Shown here: positions 13,016-24,915 of the stretch, one piece after another | Layout: each line of letters opens with the position of its first letter | Position numbering within the stretch: position 1 is the first letter of the stretch | From: Auanema rhodensis | Lineage: Eukaryota; Nematoda; Chromadorea; Rhabditida; Rhabditidae | Assembly (NCBI GenBank): GCA_964057225.1 | Contig: OZ059898.1 | Coordinates: forward strand, 7,750,001-7,814,000 | Reading direction: 5' to 3' | Length of the DNA: 64,000 nt | Notes under the pieces: generated by a model | Databases searched by the model: none | Told to the model about the DNA's origin: nothing | The model's input: only the letters and a program-made list of their open reading frames with translations | Made by a program: the position numbers and the translations under genes

Positions 13016-13353
13016 TATCAAATTGTAGATCAATGAAGCAAAAGTATTTGAACAATCACAGGCAAGCCAGTGTTATAAACCCTTCGAGCTGACTCATAAT
13101 TCAATTCGAAAATTTCATGACGATTGCTTTAAGCAAACAAACAGTAAGATATATCAGGCGAATCAACAAAGAAAAGAGCAGTAAGAACTTTATCAGTGAA
13201 ACCCCGCATTTATACATTAAAATCGTTTTTGCGACCATGAAACTTATATAGTTATCCAGTTAACAAATTATTTAAAAACGTTTCGAATATTATACTAGCT
13301 TTACAATTAGTGATTCTATAATATGTCTTTAAAATGTAGTTGTGCTTTGAAAG
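13016..13353. other. Intergenic spacer between two minus-strand genes
   Basis: AT-rich, no open frame of note. It should contain the PMP3 promoter and the 3' end of the coiled-coil gene. An ATTTATACA stretch near 13208 was not treated as a TATA box. Confidence 0.4.
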
Positions 13354-16300
13354 TTAAAAATTCTTATTTACAAGTGGTTCGCGGGATAAAACCTGTTCTT
13401 GAGCCTGTAAATATTTTAGTTTCTAAATTTTATCTTTGTTAAAGTCACCTTGCTGTTAGCGTTTGCTTCTTCATTCTCTTTGCCTTTTTTAGAGAGCATA
13501 TATGAAGACATTCTTTTCATAAACGCTTTTCCACCAGTTGAACCCTTCCCTTTCACGCTGTTTTCTGTGCCTGTGGGAGATGGATAGTTCATTGTCTCTA
13601 ATGCATAGGAACTTCTGAGAGCACTGGGAACTTGCCTAGAAAAACAATCTCAAAAAACTCTTTACTTCTAAAGTTTACTTATTTCGCTCCTGTAGCTCGA
13701 ATAATCGACTTCGGTCAGTTTCTTTATGTTTGGGAGATTTTTTCGGTATAGCTGGAACAGCTGGAAAACATCAAATAAAATCCGTTATAGCAATATAGAA
13801 AAATCATTATACACTATTCAGCGTTCTAAAACTGATGAATAAGTTTTTTCAATATTTGAGAGCGACTGATAATGGTAAAATGTCCATTCACATAGTATAA
13901 AGCTTATCAAATGAGTCAAAAATCCTCTTACCAAAATCAAATGAACTTTGCCGAAGCTGCTCTTGCGTACCTTCCTGTTGATCACTTTCAGTATCATCAT
14001 TTTGTTCTTGTCTCGAAGGTAGAAATACGCTCTGAATGATCCATAGTATAAAATAGAACCATATTTTGACATCAAACCGAAACACAAGACCCATCCAGCA
14101 TTGTAGAGAACATTTCACAAGGTTCTTCATCTTCATTCACATCCGGAATAACTGTATTCACAGATTCAGAGACTGCTGTTGAAAAATCATCTAAAGCTAA
14201 TTGCTCGTTAACTAGCTCGTTCAGCTCTTCAACAACATCATTAGGAGGCTTGAATATAAAAAATTACAAAAATATTAAGAATTCAATTACCTCCACAATT
14301 TCTTTTTCGTCATTATTTTCGGATATGAAATCAATTTCAGGAATTTCTTCTCCTGTATTCGCCATCTCCATTGTAGGATTTTCATCATGTATGCGGTCAG
14401 TATGAGTCAGAGTACTTTCTAATTGTTCACGGAGATACTTGTTCTCTTCGAACACATTGATCATGTAATCTTCTGCTACATTCAATTTGTTGGCCATATC
14501 ATCAGCAACATAATGAAGATCCGAAACGACTTTCTCTAGATCCATAATTTGTCCTCGGGCATCATTCTATAGAACAAATATTCAAGCGAATTTATAAATA
14601 AAAAACCAAAGCCTGTTCTAAATTGTGTACTTCACACTCCCTCTGAAGAGTTATATCATCTAATTCCTTTTTCATTTTAGTCAACTTAAATTTAAAATTT
14701 GAAAATATAAAATATCGATTTAATTAACCTTAGCATCCTCTTCCGCAATTTGGATTTTCAAACTCTTTTTCTCATGATCTGCTTTTTCTAGATCAGACTT
14801 CAACGATTTCATACAGTCAATAAATTCAGTTTCACGATTAGAAAATTCAGAATTTGTCTAAATAAAAAGTGATCTATGAATAAGCTATTATATATTTAAT
14901 TACCTTTGATAAATGTGCTTTAAGTGATTCCAATTCTTCATTAAGTGATTCATGCTTTTTCTCATAATAGTCTTTGAATTCACACAAACTGCTAATCTTA
15001 AAGAATGATAATAAGTTTCAAAATAATAGACAATCAGCACTTCACGCTCATGAGATGATTTAACTTCATTCATATATTCATCCCACTCTTTTTTTTTAAT
15101 AAGCAATTTTGCTTCAGCCTCTTCTTTTGATTGTTTATACCTCAGGGCGCTTAGTTTTTCCCTCTCTAGATTAGCATTGTACATGTTAACCATATCAGTT
15201 AACTTCTACAAAAAAAACAAAGCTATATGATGAAAGAAATTGTAACCTCTTCAGCTTGCCGAAGCTCTTTATGAGCATCGATACGCAAATTTCTCTCATC
15301 CTCAACCATCATCATAAGCTCGTGTTCCTAAAAGGTATATCAAGATAAAAGAAATTTCGGTTTGTGAGAACAATATTACCTTTTCTTTCAACTTTTCAGC
15401 ACAATATCCTTTTTCATTAAGAACTTCTTTGGTTGCAAGATCAAGTTTCATGGATAAGTCTTGAACTTGCTTTTCAAGTGTTATAACACTTCGTTTGAGG
15501 TCATTATTCTCCTAAACATTTAGAAATTCGAACAAGAAGTATGAATGAACATACCGAAACCAGACTAAGTTTTTCTTCACGAAGAAACAAAAGTTCCTCA
15601 ACTTGAGCATTAGAATCTTGTTGCAACTGAGTCAACTCATCGTTGACTCGACCTCTTTGTACTTCACAGTCTTCTAAATAATCTTTGTACTTTAGCACCT
15701 GAAATAGATAAGGTTGAAGAATAAAAACTGGTACAACTTACAGCTTTGCCCTTATCTTCTGATTGCTTTTGAAGCGTTCTTTTCTCCCTTTCTGTAAGTT
15801 CTAATTCTGATGAAATTTTTTTGTTATATTCATTGGCTCTTTGAAGTTCCCTCTCTAGATCCGTGGCCTTTGACTTCCATTCGTGCATCCTATGCAACTA
15901 TTAATAAACAATTTATTAACAGTAAAACATACGCTAAATTTAAATCTCCCGTCTCCTTTCTAAGCATATTTAACTTTTCTTCTAATATCATTTTTTCTTC
16001 ATCTAGCACATGAATTTTTTCATTCATCTTACGTTCTCTAGCCGAAAATAATTCGTACCGCATTTCGCTACAAAAAAAAAGTCAACAACTAATATATATG
16101 CCAACTTAACTTAATTCTTGGAGAATTTAAAACAGTTTTAACTGGACTTCCTGAGTCATCTTTATAGAACACCTCCTCAATGGTAAACTTGGACTGTGAC
16201 GGTTTACGTGTTTTGGGTGTCTGTCCACCTACAATAATTTAGTATGTGGATTAAAATTTGTAAATTACCATTTCGAATCGGAGTGAGTACAATATCTCTA

Positions 16301-16960
16301 TTGGGCGTGAAGGGTTCACTTCTCCACCACGAATCGCCTTCTGTATTACCAGCACATTGTTCTAACTGAATAAAATGTTTTTTTATAAAGAAGAGTAATG
16401 ATAAACATACAATTTTAGCAAAAGGAAGTTCTAAATTTTTTTGTTGAAGCTCAGGAATGAATTTTTGAATCCATTCTTTTGATAACAAAGAAATCTCATG
16501 TAGCAGTAAAACAACAAACTAAAAATATAGAGATAAAATTATTTATTTAAAAACAAACCTTATAAATCTCAGTTTCATTACCATTAGCAGCTTTATCTAC
16601 ACACAAGCTTCTCACACGACCACGCTGTTCAACCGATTTGACAGCATCAGCATCATTTAAGACACCAAGGGCAAGTTCAAAAGTTTCAGTGGGATTAGAA
16701 ACAGAACAAGGTGAAGGCTCTTTTGCCTCTCTAAAGACAAACTTAGACTACATAGCATTAACAATAAAGGTACAAAAAACTTGCTACAGATAATAAATGC
16801 TTTCTCCACAGTTCAGTTAGCTTTTCAACTGTTGGTAACCGTAATCTTTCATCGAATCCATAATGATTAATCTGCAGAGCATTGTATTGTTGAAAACAAT
16901 TACATTATACTTTACCCAGAGAAGAACAGCATCAATCCTCTCTATTTCTACTGCAACCAT
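13354..16960 (-). CDS. Long coiled-coil protein with HOOK/NuMA-like N-terminal region (copy A)
   Basis: The start MVAVEIERIDAVLLW is at 16960. A predicted globular region of about 180 residues follows (LRLPTVEKLTELW, ALGVLNDADAV, TEIYKFVVLLLHEISLLSKEW). Its pattern, a leading LLLW-type helix and an xEIYKxxxLLL helix, recalls the calponin-homology-like heads of HOOK and NuMA/LIN-5 proteins. A linker with GDSWWR and proline-directed sites (FTPNRD, LTPIRNG, TPKTRKPSQSK) leads to about 500 residues of heptad-rich coiled coil spread over many exons. The tail is acidic and then Ser/Lys-rich (TMNYPSPTGTENS, SKKGKENEEAN), ending VLSREPLVNKNF. Length is roughly 850 residues. By analogy it could link cargo or cortex to dynein, or organise spindle or centrosome. 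The family call is inference from fold pattern only. The neighbouring copy B is its paralogue. Confidence 0.7.
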
Positions 16961-17563
16961 TATAATTCCTTAAAAAACAATACTTTAAAAATATTTTAAT
17001 TCTTTGGATTTTATATTAATATACTACAAGGAGTCTATTACAGTATTATAATTATATTAAATTAATTTTCAGGAATAAGGAATGCGATTAATTTCGCTTA
17101 AATTAGCAATTTAAAAAAAATATTTTCGCGGTTTTACCAATATGGTTTGAGCGCGTTTCAATCCAAACTAACAATCCCCTGGAAGAAACGTTTAATGATT
17201 TTTGTTATATTTTCAGTTGACAGAATGAATCATTTATGAATCATCAGATTCATAAATGACTAAATAATGTCCATGAAACCACTTAAACTCATTAAATCAG
17301 AAGTTCAGGGATACTTCAATAAACTGTATTAAATTATTATTTTTTGAATTCATTTACACGATTTCAGTGTATTTTAAAATAATAACGTGGGCAGGTTTAT
17401 ATTTGATATATATTTGTTTCATTTTTAACTAGTTACACTAATATAAAACTATATTTATTATATCAATAAAATTAGATTTAAATGAAAAAAATCATTGGCA
17501 AAGTGTAAAAGCAAAATAAAAACTGAATTCTTATCAATACTAGGAAATCACTTCTTAGGCATA
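16961..17563. other. Spacer between the tandem coiled-coil genes
   Basis: About 600 nt of very AT-rich sequence with no coding exon recognised. A short imperfect palindrome, ATGAATCATTTATGAATCATCAGATTCAT, straddles 17225-17256 and could form a hairpin. Confidence 0.4.
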
Positions 17564-20426
17564 TCATCCCATCACTGAAAACAATAAATATTGTTCATGA
17601 ATAAATTAATGTTACAACTCCTAGATTTTCCTTCTACTGGTGACTCCTTACAGCTTCTGCGTTTTAACTCGTTTTTCAATTGTTGATTTTCTTCAAACAA
17701 CCCACCAATATATCTCTGTAAAATTATTCATAAGATTAAGAGAGCAGTCTCTGATACTTCCTGAGAATCGAATTTGGATCCTTCAGTTTCAAGTAGTGCG
17801 AGAACCATTTTGCTGAACTCATCGGCCTCCGAAATTTTGACTTGTTGATTTCGCTAAAAATTGATAATTTTCCTTATAGTCTCAGAGTAAAATACTAAAT
17901 TATTCTCCAAAAGGTTAATTTCTAGTTCGGCCTTGCTCATATAATTGCTGAATTCGTTACGGAGATCGCTAATCTGAAATAATATACGAACATATATGAT
18001 TTTTTTGACAAGCATAATGCAGTACAATTTCATCTTTTTTGTTTAGAAGAAATCTCAGACTTTTACTTTCTTGATCATGTATTACTGAGTCTGTTTTTGC
18101 ATTACTCATATTTTGCTGAGTTCCATCCTCTGATGCATCGGAAACTATCTAAAAACAGTTAAATATTTTTTCTAAAAAAGCAGCTAACCTTCGCAATATG
18201 TGACCTTAATTCATCTAGTTCCTCAGTTACAGATTGATGCTTTTTCTCATAATAATTTTTGAATTCTATTTGACTGTTCAGCTAAAAAACTACATAGATA
18301 TTTCTGAAACCTTATAAATTAACCTCCCGCTCATGTGAAGCATGAATTTTTTCAAGTTGAGTATCCCATTCTTTTTTTTTTGAAATCAGCTTTTCTTCCG
18401 CCTATACAAGTTTTCAAATTATTTTTGCACAGTATGTGAATTATTCACCTCTTCTTTAGATTGTCTATATCTGGCTACAGTTTCTTTCTCTCGTGCTATA
18501 TTTGAGTTATAAAGTTCTGTTACATCATGTAATTTCTATTCAATTACATATATTTAAAAATAATATAACGCATCTAACCTCTTGAGATTGACGAAGTTCC
18601 CTTAAAATATCTTGTTTAAGACTACGTTCCTCTTCAAGTGTTCGTTTGAATTCTGTTTCCTAAAAATGAAAATAGTGATCTTGCTTACAACACATGCTTT
18701 CTTTTCTTTCTACCTTTTCTCTTAATGAATCCATCCGGTATATTTTTTCTCTTTCTAATTCACGTCCTGCGGACTCTAACTTTATGTTAAGATCTTGAAC
18801 TTGCTTCTCTAATATAGCTATCTGTCGCTTTAAGTCATTAGCTTGCTGTAAGAAAGAAAATTACAAAATCCGCACTTTTAAAATACTTACGGCAGACAAT
18901 GAATATTTGTCATCACGCAGATATGTTAATTCTTCTTTATTTGCTAAGATATGTTGTTGAAGTTGAAAACACTCTTCAGCTACTTTAACCCTCTGATGCT
19001 CATATTCACAAAGATATTTTTGGGTTCGTTCATTCTTTTTGTTGGACTCTTCCAGTTGTTTTTTTAAAAGTTTAATAGTCTTTGCTTCATTTTCAGATTC
19101 GTCGATTAACTTGTTATGCGTGAATTGGATTCGTTCCAATTCTTTCACTGCTTCCTGAGCTTTCTTCTTCCAATCTCGTACTCTGTAACATCAAACCATA
19201 AATATAATTAAAATACAAAAAGACAAACTCGGAAGTTAAATCGTCTAAGTGTTGTTCCTTCGTCACTAATTCAGATTCTAAATCAGCTTTTTCTTTTCGT
19301 AAGCTTTTGTTCTCATATCGCAAATTTCGCTCTATCAGATTGAGATCATCAATTTTATTTTGGAGCTGTGATGAAACACTTTTAGTTTGATCTTCAGCCT
19401 CTTCTAAATATTCTCTATAATGATTCATCTGAACGAAAAATAGAAAATTATGAGATTCAAAATCTTCTCCTGTATTACGCTTTCAACATTTTTCTGACAT
19501 TGATTCCGCAGAACCTTATTTTCTTTCTCAAGTTCCTCAATAAGTGTATTGTTCATTCGTAACTCTCTGGTGAGGAGAAAAGAAATAAAAATAGAGGTCA
19601 GTTTAAATTATCTAACTTAAATGATGGTGAATTTAGAGTTGTATCTAAATTAAGCACAGGGCTATTTGTGAACACTTCTTCTTTTCTTGAAGACCTACAT
19701 CTTGTTAAACCTAAAGCATTATTTATTTAAGGTAATACAATAAGTAATAACTTCTTGAACGACGAGATGGAGTACAATCTAATCTCCACCATGAATCTCC
19801 TACTAAATTTTCTCGGCACTGTACAATCTAGAAGAAGACTTATGATTAAATTCAATACAAAACTTTTCTGTTACAATGTTGCTAAGAGTTGTTTCCACAT
19901 CATCACCTTGATATTCTTTTTTAAACTTCATCACTTCTTCTTTATAAGAAATAGCAACATAAAAAAGGAATAGAACAATAAACTGTAATATATATATAAC
20001 GCTTTGTTTATAACATAAATATTATTAGTACCTTATAAATTTCAGTATTATCGCCATTTGCAGCCTTTATAGGACTTAATGTTCTTATTTTATGTTTATG
20101 CTTATTCTGTTGCTCAAATACTTCTGTTAAAACTTTAAGGGCATTATTGTAAGCATCAATCGGAGATAAGCTCGATTGTTGTTGAAACTTGCCAGTAGCA
20201 CTGAAAAGGTTAATTAGTATAATCGATTTAATCATTTAGTTGCTAACCAAAAATGTGTTAAAGTTGGTATGTGTCGACACCAGATAGTTCCATAATGAGT
20301 TATATTACGCAATTGTAACGATTTCTGACTACCAAAAAAATTAATCTGACAATAAAAAGATAAGAGGATAAGAGAATTATGCTTTACCCATAGTAAAAGC
20401 CCATCAGTTCTCTGATTAAAACTCAT
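17564..20426 (-). CDS. Long coiled-coil protein, tandem paralogue of the preceding gene (copy B, shorter tail)
   Basis: The start MSFNQRTDGLLLW at 20426 is followed by INFFGSQKSLQLRNITHYG, DAYNNALKVLTEVFEQQN and AANGDNTEIYK. This is the same order and phase as copy A (IDAVLLW-INHYGFDERL, ELALGVLNDADAV, AANGNETEIYK). Both copies keep a GDSWWR motif (here near 19790-19770) just before the coiled coil. Coiled-coil exons also pair with copy A, for example YLEEAEDQT... versus YLEDCEVQ..., and LREDKYSL- versus LREEKLSL-type blocks. The model ends shortly after FEENQQLKNELKRRS with a likely stop at 17564, so the long acidic and Ser/Lys-rich tail of copy A is missing. The splice sites around 19830-19860 and the last intron are uncertain. 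If copy A is a dynein or spindle adaptor, copy B may lack a partner-binding tail. Confidence 0.65.
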
Positions 20427-21173
20427 TGTTATGATAAAACGTCAATTATTAATCTAATATACCACACTAAATGAAAATCCTACTAATAAGAAGAGTATGC
20501 GTGTTTTCTGTAGTTGTATTTCAATCCATAATTGTAATCTTTAAAAAAAATTGTAGTTATTGTTTAATCCATATTTGTATTTTAAAAAACAGACCGTTTA
20601 GTTCAGGAGTAAGCAGCAAATAGCACATTTGAGATTATTATATTAATTTATATCAGATTTTAGGTTTTAAATGTTAAGCTGACAACCGAAAAAGTTTAAA
20701 ATACAAATGAAAGAGCTCAGTTTGACGTCTATTTTAACATACTTTTTATAAATAATTATAAATAATTTTTTAAATTCTTCAATAAAAGACAGATAGATGA
20801 GAGAAGAAGTAATCTAACTTTTGAAAAATACAGACAGGTTTGTTTTAGATTTCGGAAGTAAATATAGATATTTTATTAGCATTCATAATCTCAATCTCAA
20901 TGTATCTGAGCATATTGTTTTGCATTCCGAATTAATTCTAAAGTCTTGTCACGAATATAATTCAATTTAAAATTTGAATTATCGATTTTATTATATCAAC
21001 AGTCATATTTGTATATTTTTCTAAAGTTTATTAAACTTTTTTTCAATATAATTTATTTAAACTCAAATTATATGTAAATTACGTTTATAACCTCTTTTGT
21101 ATATTTCGCAATGGAAACCCATATTTCATAATACACAGGCTAATAAATATACACTGAATCAGTTCAACTAGGA
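20427..21173. other. Divergent intergenic region
   Basis: About 750 nt of extremely AT-rich DNA between copy B (-) and the chromodomain/SET gene (+), so it should carry both promoters. No distinct element recognised. An ACTAG acceptor-like site lies just before the plus-strand start codon. Confidence 0.4.
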
Positions 21174-23031
21174 ATGGGTAGGAGGAGAATCACAAAATCT
21201 AGCAATACTAGCAGAAAAAGAACTCGAGAAAATAGTCCTCCAGAAATCGACAGTGTTAATGTAACGGCTGAAGAAGGGGAAGAAGGAAATGAGGAAATGT
21301 ACGAAATTGAGACTCTACTCCATTTTCGTGTGGTATGTTTATATTGTATTTTTTATGTTTGAAATAAAATCATGCTTTTCAGGTTAAGAAAAAAGGAAAG
21401 TCGCTTCTCAACTACGAAATTAAATGGAAAGATTATGATTCTGATGAAAATACGTTTGAAGAGGAGAATCGGATTCTCAACTTTGCTGGAGTGTATAGGT
21501 TTTGGGTTCGTCAACTTGAATCCAATTCTTTGCCGAATAATAAAAGATGTAGGCAAAAAAATTAAAATGTTGCTTCTGTATAGTTTTCTTTAGATCTAGC
21601 AACTGGTACAATCCTCTATAATAGCATTCAAAATACATTTGGCCGTTTTTTACTTGGGCAACATGTTGATTTACGGCAACAATTATTAGACGTTAGTAGT
21701 TTATTCAATAGCAAGATTGTACAAAATATTTTGAAGTTGGTTCCTACATATCATTGGCAGTACAGGTTGCATTGTATTGAAGACGAAGATGACTTCAGAG
21801 TTGCACAGTCCAGGTTATAAGCATGGTTAAAGCCGAAAAGTTAATTGCACTTTTTAAAGATATAATCATCAATTAAGAAGAATATATGAAGGTTTGGATG
21901 ATTATCCACTTTTTGAAATGGTAAACCTTGTCGACCAATATCTGCCTATACCATTATCTCATGTGTGCTTTAATGATATTTATCCTGATTCCGAAGATAT
22001 ATTTTATGAAGAAATTGCCGATAGTAAGAATGCAAGTTAATTTTTTTTTGGTTTATAAACTACAGACTCTTTGTTTATGATTTAGATGCATATATTAAGT
22101 AAAACAGGACTTCAAATTGTTACTGATAGAACTAAAGGATATGTTCCGAAGGACGAGGTCTACGAGGTTCTTAAATTATTAATCATAAACAAAAGATTAT
22201 ACATTGTTATAGATTTTTGCAACTAATCTTTATGATGTTAAAACCTCTCTTTTCATTAAGTATTTATTTTGCTTTGTAAACAAATTTCGAATAATTTTTT
22301 ATAGAGCCCATCCAGATGTACATTGCCTAGTTCAACGAAGTATCGAGAATACCTGGGAATTGCTATCCCGTAAGGACATCCCTTCGGGAGTAAAAATTAT
22401 GCCTATTTCTGGAAAAGTTAGAATACAATTAATTGCTATTTGTAATTAATATTTTTAAGGTTACGGATATCGAAACTGCTCTGTGCTCGCTCAATGAAGA
22501 AAACTTGCTGTTAGCCTATACTTCTTTCATAAGAATTGATGATAAAACTTGTCTTGATAGAAGAAGTTTATCTGATTTCTCTCAATATCTAGCGCAATCG
22601 GTATTACATTAAACTTATAGTAAAATGAGATTTCAATTTTTTTTTAGTGTGAGCCTAATTGCTATGCTGTTCAACAATTTATTGAGAATAGAACAAGATT
22701 GTTTATTTATTCTAAAAGACATATATCCGCTGGCGAAAAATTAACTCTGGATTGGTTCAAAATGTTTAAAACCAGCAGTACGAAACTTGAAATTTTAAAA
22801 TTTTAAAATAATTCAACTCTTGCTAGGAAATACTCCTTCTCATCAAGACTTGGTTGAAAAGGGAGTTCTTCATGTGTTATGCAGTTGTGCGAAACCAGAG
22901 TAATCAGTTAACGTTTAAAAGTAATAATATCCTTAAATTGCAGGTGTCGCTCTGTATTATGGTACGACGAAAGAAAAAGTATCGCATCTCGAAAAAAAGC
23001 AGATCCATATGGTGGACTACTCATTTACTAA
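21174..23031 (+). CDS. Chromodomain + SET domain protein, SUV39-like architecture but diverged
   Basis: The N terminus is basic (MGRRRITKSSNTSRKRTREN). A chromodomain spans about residues 42-85 (YEIETLLHFRV, NYEIKWKDYDSDENTFEEEN). After a middle region the SET domain starts at LVQRSIENTWELLSRKDIP and contains the cofactor/lysine-channel segment QYLAQSCEPNCYA and EKLTLDWF. A post-SET CSCAKPEC follows, and the protein ends KADPYGGLLIY. Family members methylate histone H3 Lys9 in heterochromatin. Two departures are visible. The invariant NHSC motif reads AQSC, and the Cys-rich pre-SET zinc cluster is not apparent. Catalysis may therefore be weak or absent. One intron (22032-22085) appears to use a GC donor. 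Nine or so introns in total. The ATG lies 3 nt after an ACTAG acceptor-like site. A frame of separate minor exons cannot be excluded for 22086-22320. Confidence 0.8.
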
Positions 23032-23095
23032 ATGACCTATCTATATAAGCAATTTTGTGATAATATTAATATTAATGATTAAATCAAAGGGACTA

Positions 23096-23461
23096 CTACT
23101 CTCTGAATGCATGATTTTCTTCCTGACACCAACACTGTAGTTTTTCTAGAACTCGGATGATGGTTGTCAGATAGTGACACAAACAGAGAAGTGTCGCATC
23201 ATTTTTCCCCACTTATCCATTTACAATTCATATCCATCTAAAATTGACGATAACGTGCCTCATAGAACAGACCCATTCATGGCTTTTCCTATTTGAACAA
23301 TAAAATCTTGCCAATAGTGTGCTGAAGTCATTTTTTTCTTTGACTAAAAGACATGAGAGTTCCGCCTCTTTCTTGCGTGTGTTCAGCTATAAAAGCAAAT
23401 TGAGTCTTCAGCTGACTTTTAGTACTTCGTCTTTTGGAGATTTCTTATCAAAAGTTCTCAT
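23096..23461 (-). CDS. Possible small gene, unknown product
   Basis: A plausible model begins MRTFDKKSPKDEVLK at 23461 and continues over a 31-nt GTCAGC...TATAG intron to LNTRKKEAELSCLLVKEKND and ARFYCSNRKSHEW. Two further short introns (GTCTGTTC...TTTTAG, GTGGGG...TTCTAG) would join to KKLQCWCQEENHAFRE and a stop at 23096. The peptide is charged and contains several Cys and Trp residues. No family was recognised. The opposite strand carries a 74-codon open frame (23319-23543) that is probably its shadow. Introns this short and the lack of homology leave it uncertain. It would be divergent to the gene at 23584. Confidence 0.3.
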
Positions 23462-23583
23462 CGGTCGTTTATTTACTCGAAAGTTGGCATCCAACCGGAC
23501 AAGCGTTCAAATTCATCCATCAAACGCAACTACTACTGCCTAATATCAGTTTGACTTTTTAATCCTAACCTCCATTCTGCCGA

Positions 23584-24005
23584 ATGTCTAGAGCACACTT
23601 ATCAACAGGTACATTTCATTATATTATATAGCATAATCAGATATTTTCAGGTCATGTATCTTCTCCTTATTTACGAAGATTTCGCTTGCCTGCATTAGGC
23701 ACATATAGGGGCTATGAAGATCCTCTAAGTCCATCCGATGAACTCGCGAAATTGGATCTAATTACAGCACGCATGGTAACAAAGTTTTTAAATGTTTTAT
23801 ATGAATAACATAATGATGCAGAGTGAGATGGTATGTAATGATAACCAAGGAAATCCTAATAATAATATTCAGAAAATTCAGGAAGATACTTCACATCGGT
23901 AGGATAATAAATTGAAGCTACAATATTAAAAGATTATCTTTCAGGTTGGAATCTATTTCTGTACTCGAATCCATTTTCCACCCAAGAAAACTTTTCGCCA
24001 AGTAG
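23584..24005 (+). CDS. Small hypothetical protein, about 105 residues
   Basis: Four exons with matching phases give MSRAHLSTGHVSSPYLRRF, then ALGTYRGYEDPLSPSDELAK, LDLITARMSEMVCNDN, an N-rich patch (GNPNNNIQKIQED) and SISVLESIFHPRKLFAK with a stop at 24003-24005. It is hydrophilic, with no signal peptide or TM segment. The middle (SPSDELAKLDLITARM) looks like a short conserved helix. I cannot assign a family. It sits on the same strand 560 nt before SMIM7. Confidence 0.55.
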
Positions 24006-24565
24006 TTTCTTTTCTGGCTGATTGCTTTCTGTGAATATCAGATCTTTTGAATAAAAATCACACGTCGATATAATATTTGAGCTTTCTATTATTTTATGTA
24101 CGAGATCACCGTAATTCCGAAAATAAAGATGTGAATGCGGCTGGCTTGTCGATAAAACTAATAACAGTGAAATATTAAGAAAATATTAGGATTTTTAAAA
24201 TATTTTAAACTATATTTTTTATAACCATTATCATTAATTTCGTCAATTCAAATGTACAGAGAGACATTATGTACAGAGAGACATTATCTCTTTATATCTC
24301 ACCGATTAAAAATCACAGCATAATTTATAATATAATATTTAAGTTGTTTATCCTTTCTTTGCCTTTTAGTGAGGTGACCTCACTGAGTTCTAAAATGTAC
24401 GCAATAAATTTTCTGTTTTGCGTACATTGCGTGGCAGAAGGAATTTATTTCCTTTTTTTCAATATAACTTTAAAACTCTAAACATACTTGAAACATATAG
24501 TTATTACAGAAGCAACATAATAGCATTGCTCAAAGTAGCTTTGCTTTTGATTGATTAACTAAATT
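24006..24565. other. Intergenic stretch before SMIM7
   Basis: AT-rich. It includes a 17-nt direct repeat, ACAGAGAGACATTATGT-like, at about 24253-24286 (GTACAGAGAGACATTAT occurs twice). A 70-codon open frame at 24269-24481 shows no motif and is not called. Confidence 0.4.
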
Positions 24566-24846
24566 ATGCTCTCAGAGCTGATAATTGCTGGAACACTATT
24601 CATCAACGCCTGCGCTGTTCTTAACTTCAAACTGTTCGTTCTTTTTTCTATCACTGTCTAAATAATTCTTATCGAGTCGTTTCACATTTTAGAACCAAAT
24701 CTCAGCACGACTTCACACAGTTCATACCTGAAGGAGAAGCCAGGGCTTTTGGCGATAGAATTAGAGAGTTTCTTGCATCTCTACAGTACTTTCGTGTTTT
24801 CATTGCGCTTTGGAACTTTTTCTTAATTTTTTTGATGTTTGTGTAA
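24566..24846 (+). CDS. SMIM7 family small integral membrane protein
   Basis: Two exons (24566-24633, 24693-24846) encode 73 residues beginning [21 protein letters not shown] and continuing [50 protein letters not shown]. Human SMIM7 has the same plan: an N-terminal hydrophobic helix ending AGAVLNFKL, a polar middle, then IREFLLSLRYFRIFIALWN and a C-terminal helix. The family is a conserved two-helix membrane protein of poorly known function, probably in the secretory pathway. Its stop is only 69 nt before the COG4 start on the same strand, and the gap holds a pyrimidine-rich TTTCTAG, so the two look co-transcribed. Confidence 0.92.
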
Positions 24847-24880
24847 GTTTCATATTTTCGAACTTTATATCTGGTGTGCT

Positions 24881-24895
24881 TTTCTTTCTTTCTAG
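24881..24895 (+). promoter_or_regulatory. Probable trans-splice acceptor between SMIM7 and COG4
   Basis: The run TTTTCTTTCTTTCTAG ends 20 nt before the COG4 ATG and 49 nt after the SMIM7 stop. A polypyrimidine tract plus AG without an upstream donor in such a short gap is what a spliced-leader acceptor inside an operon looks like. No leader sequence is visible in genomic DNA, so this is inference. Confidence 0.5.
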
Positions 24896-24915
24896 TTTCT
24901 TCTCTCATTAAAAAT

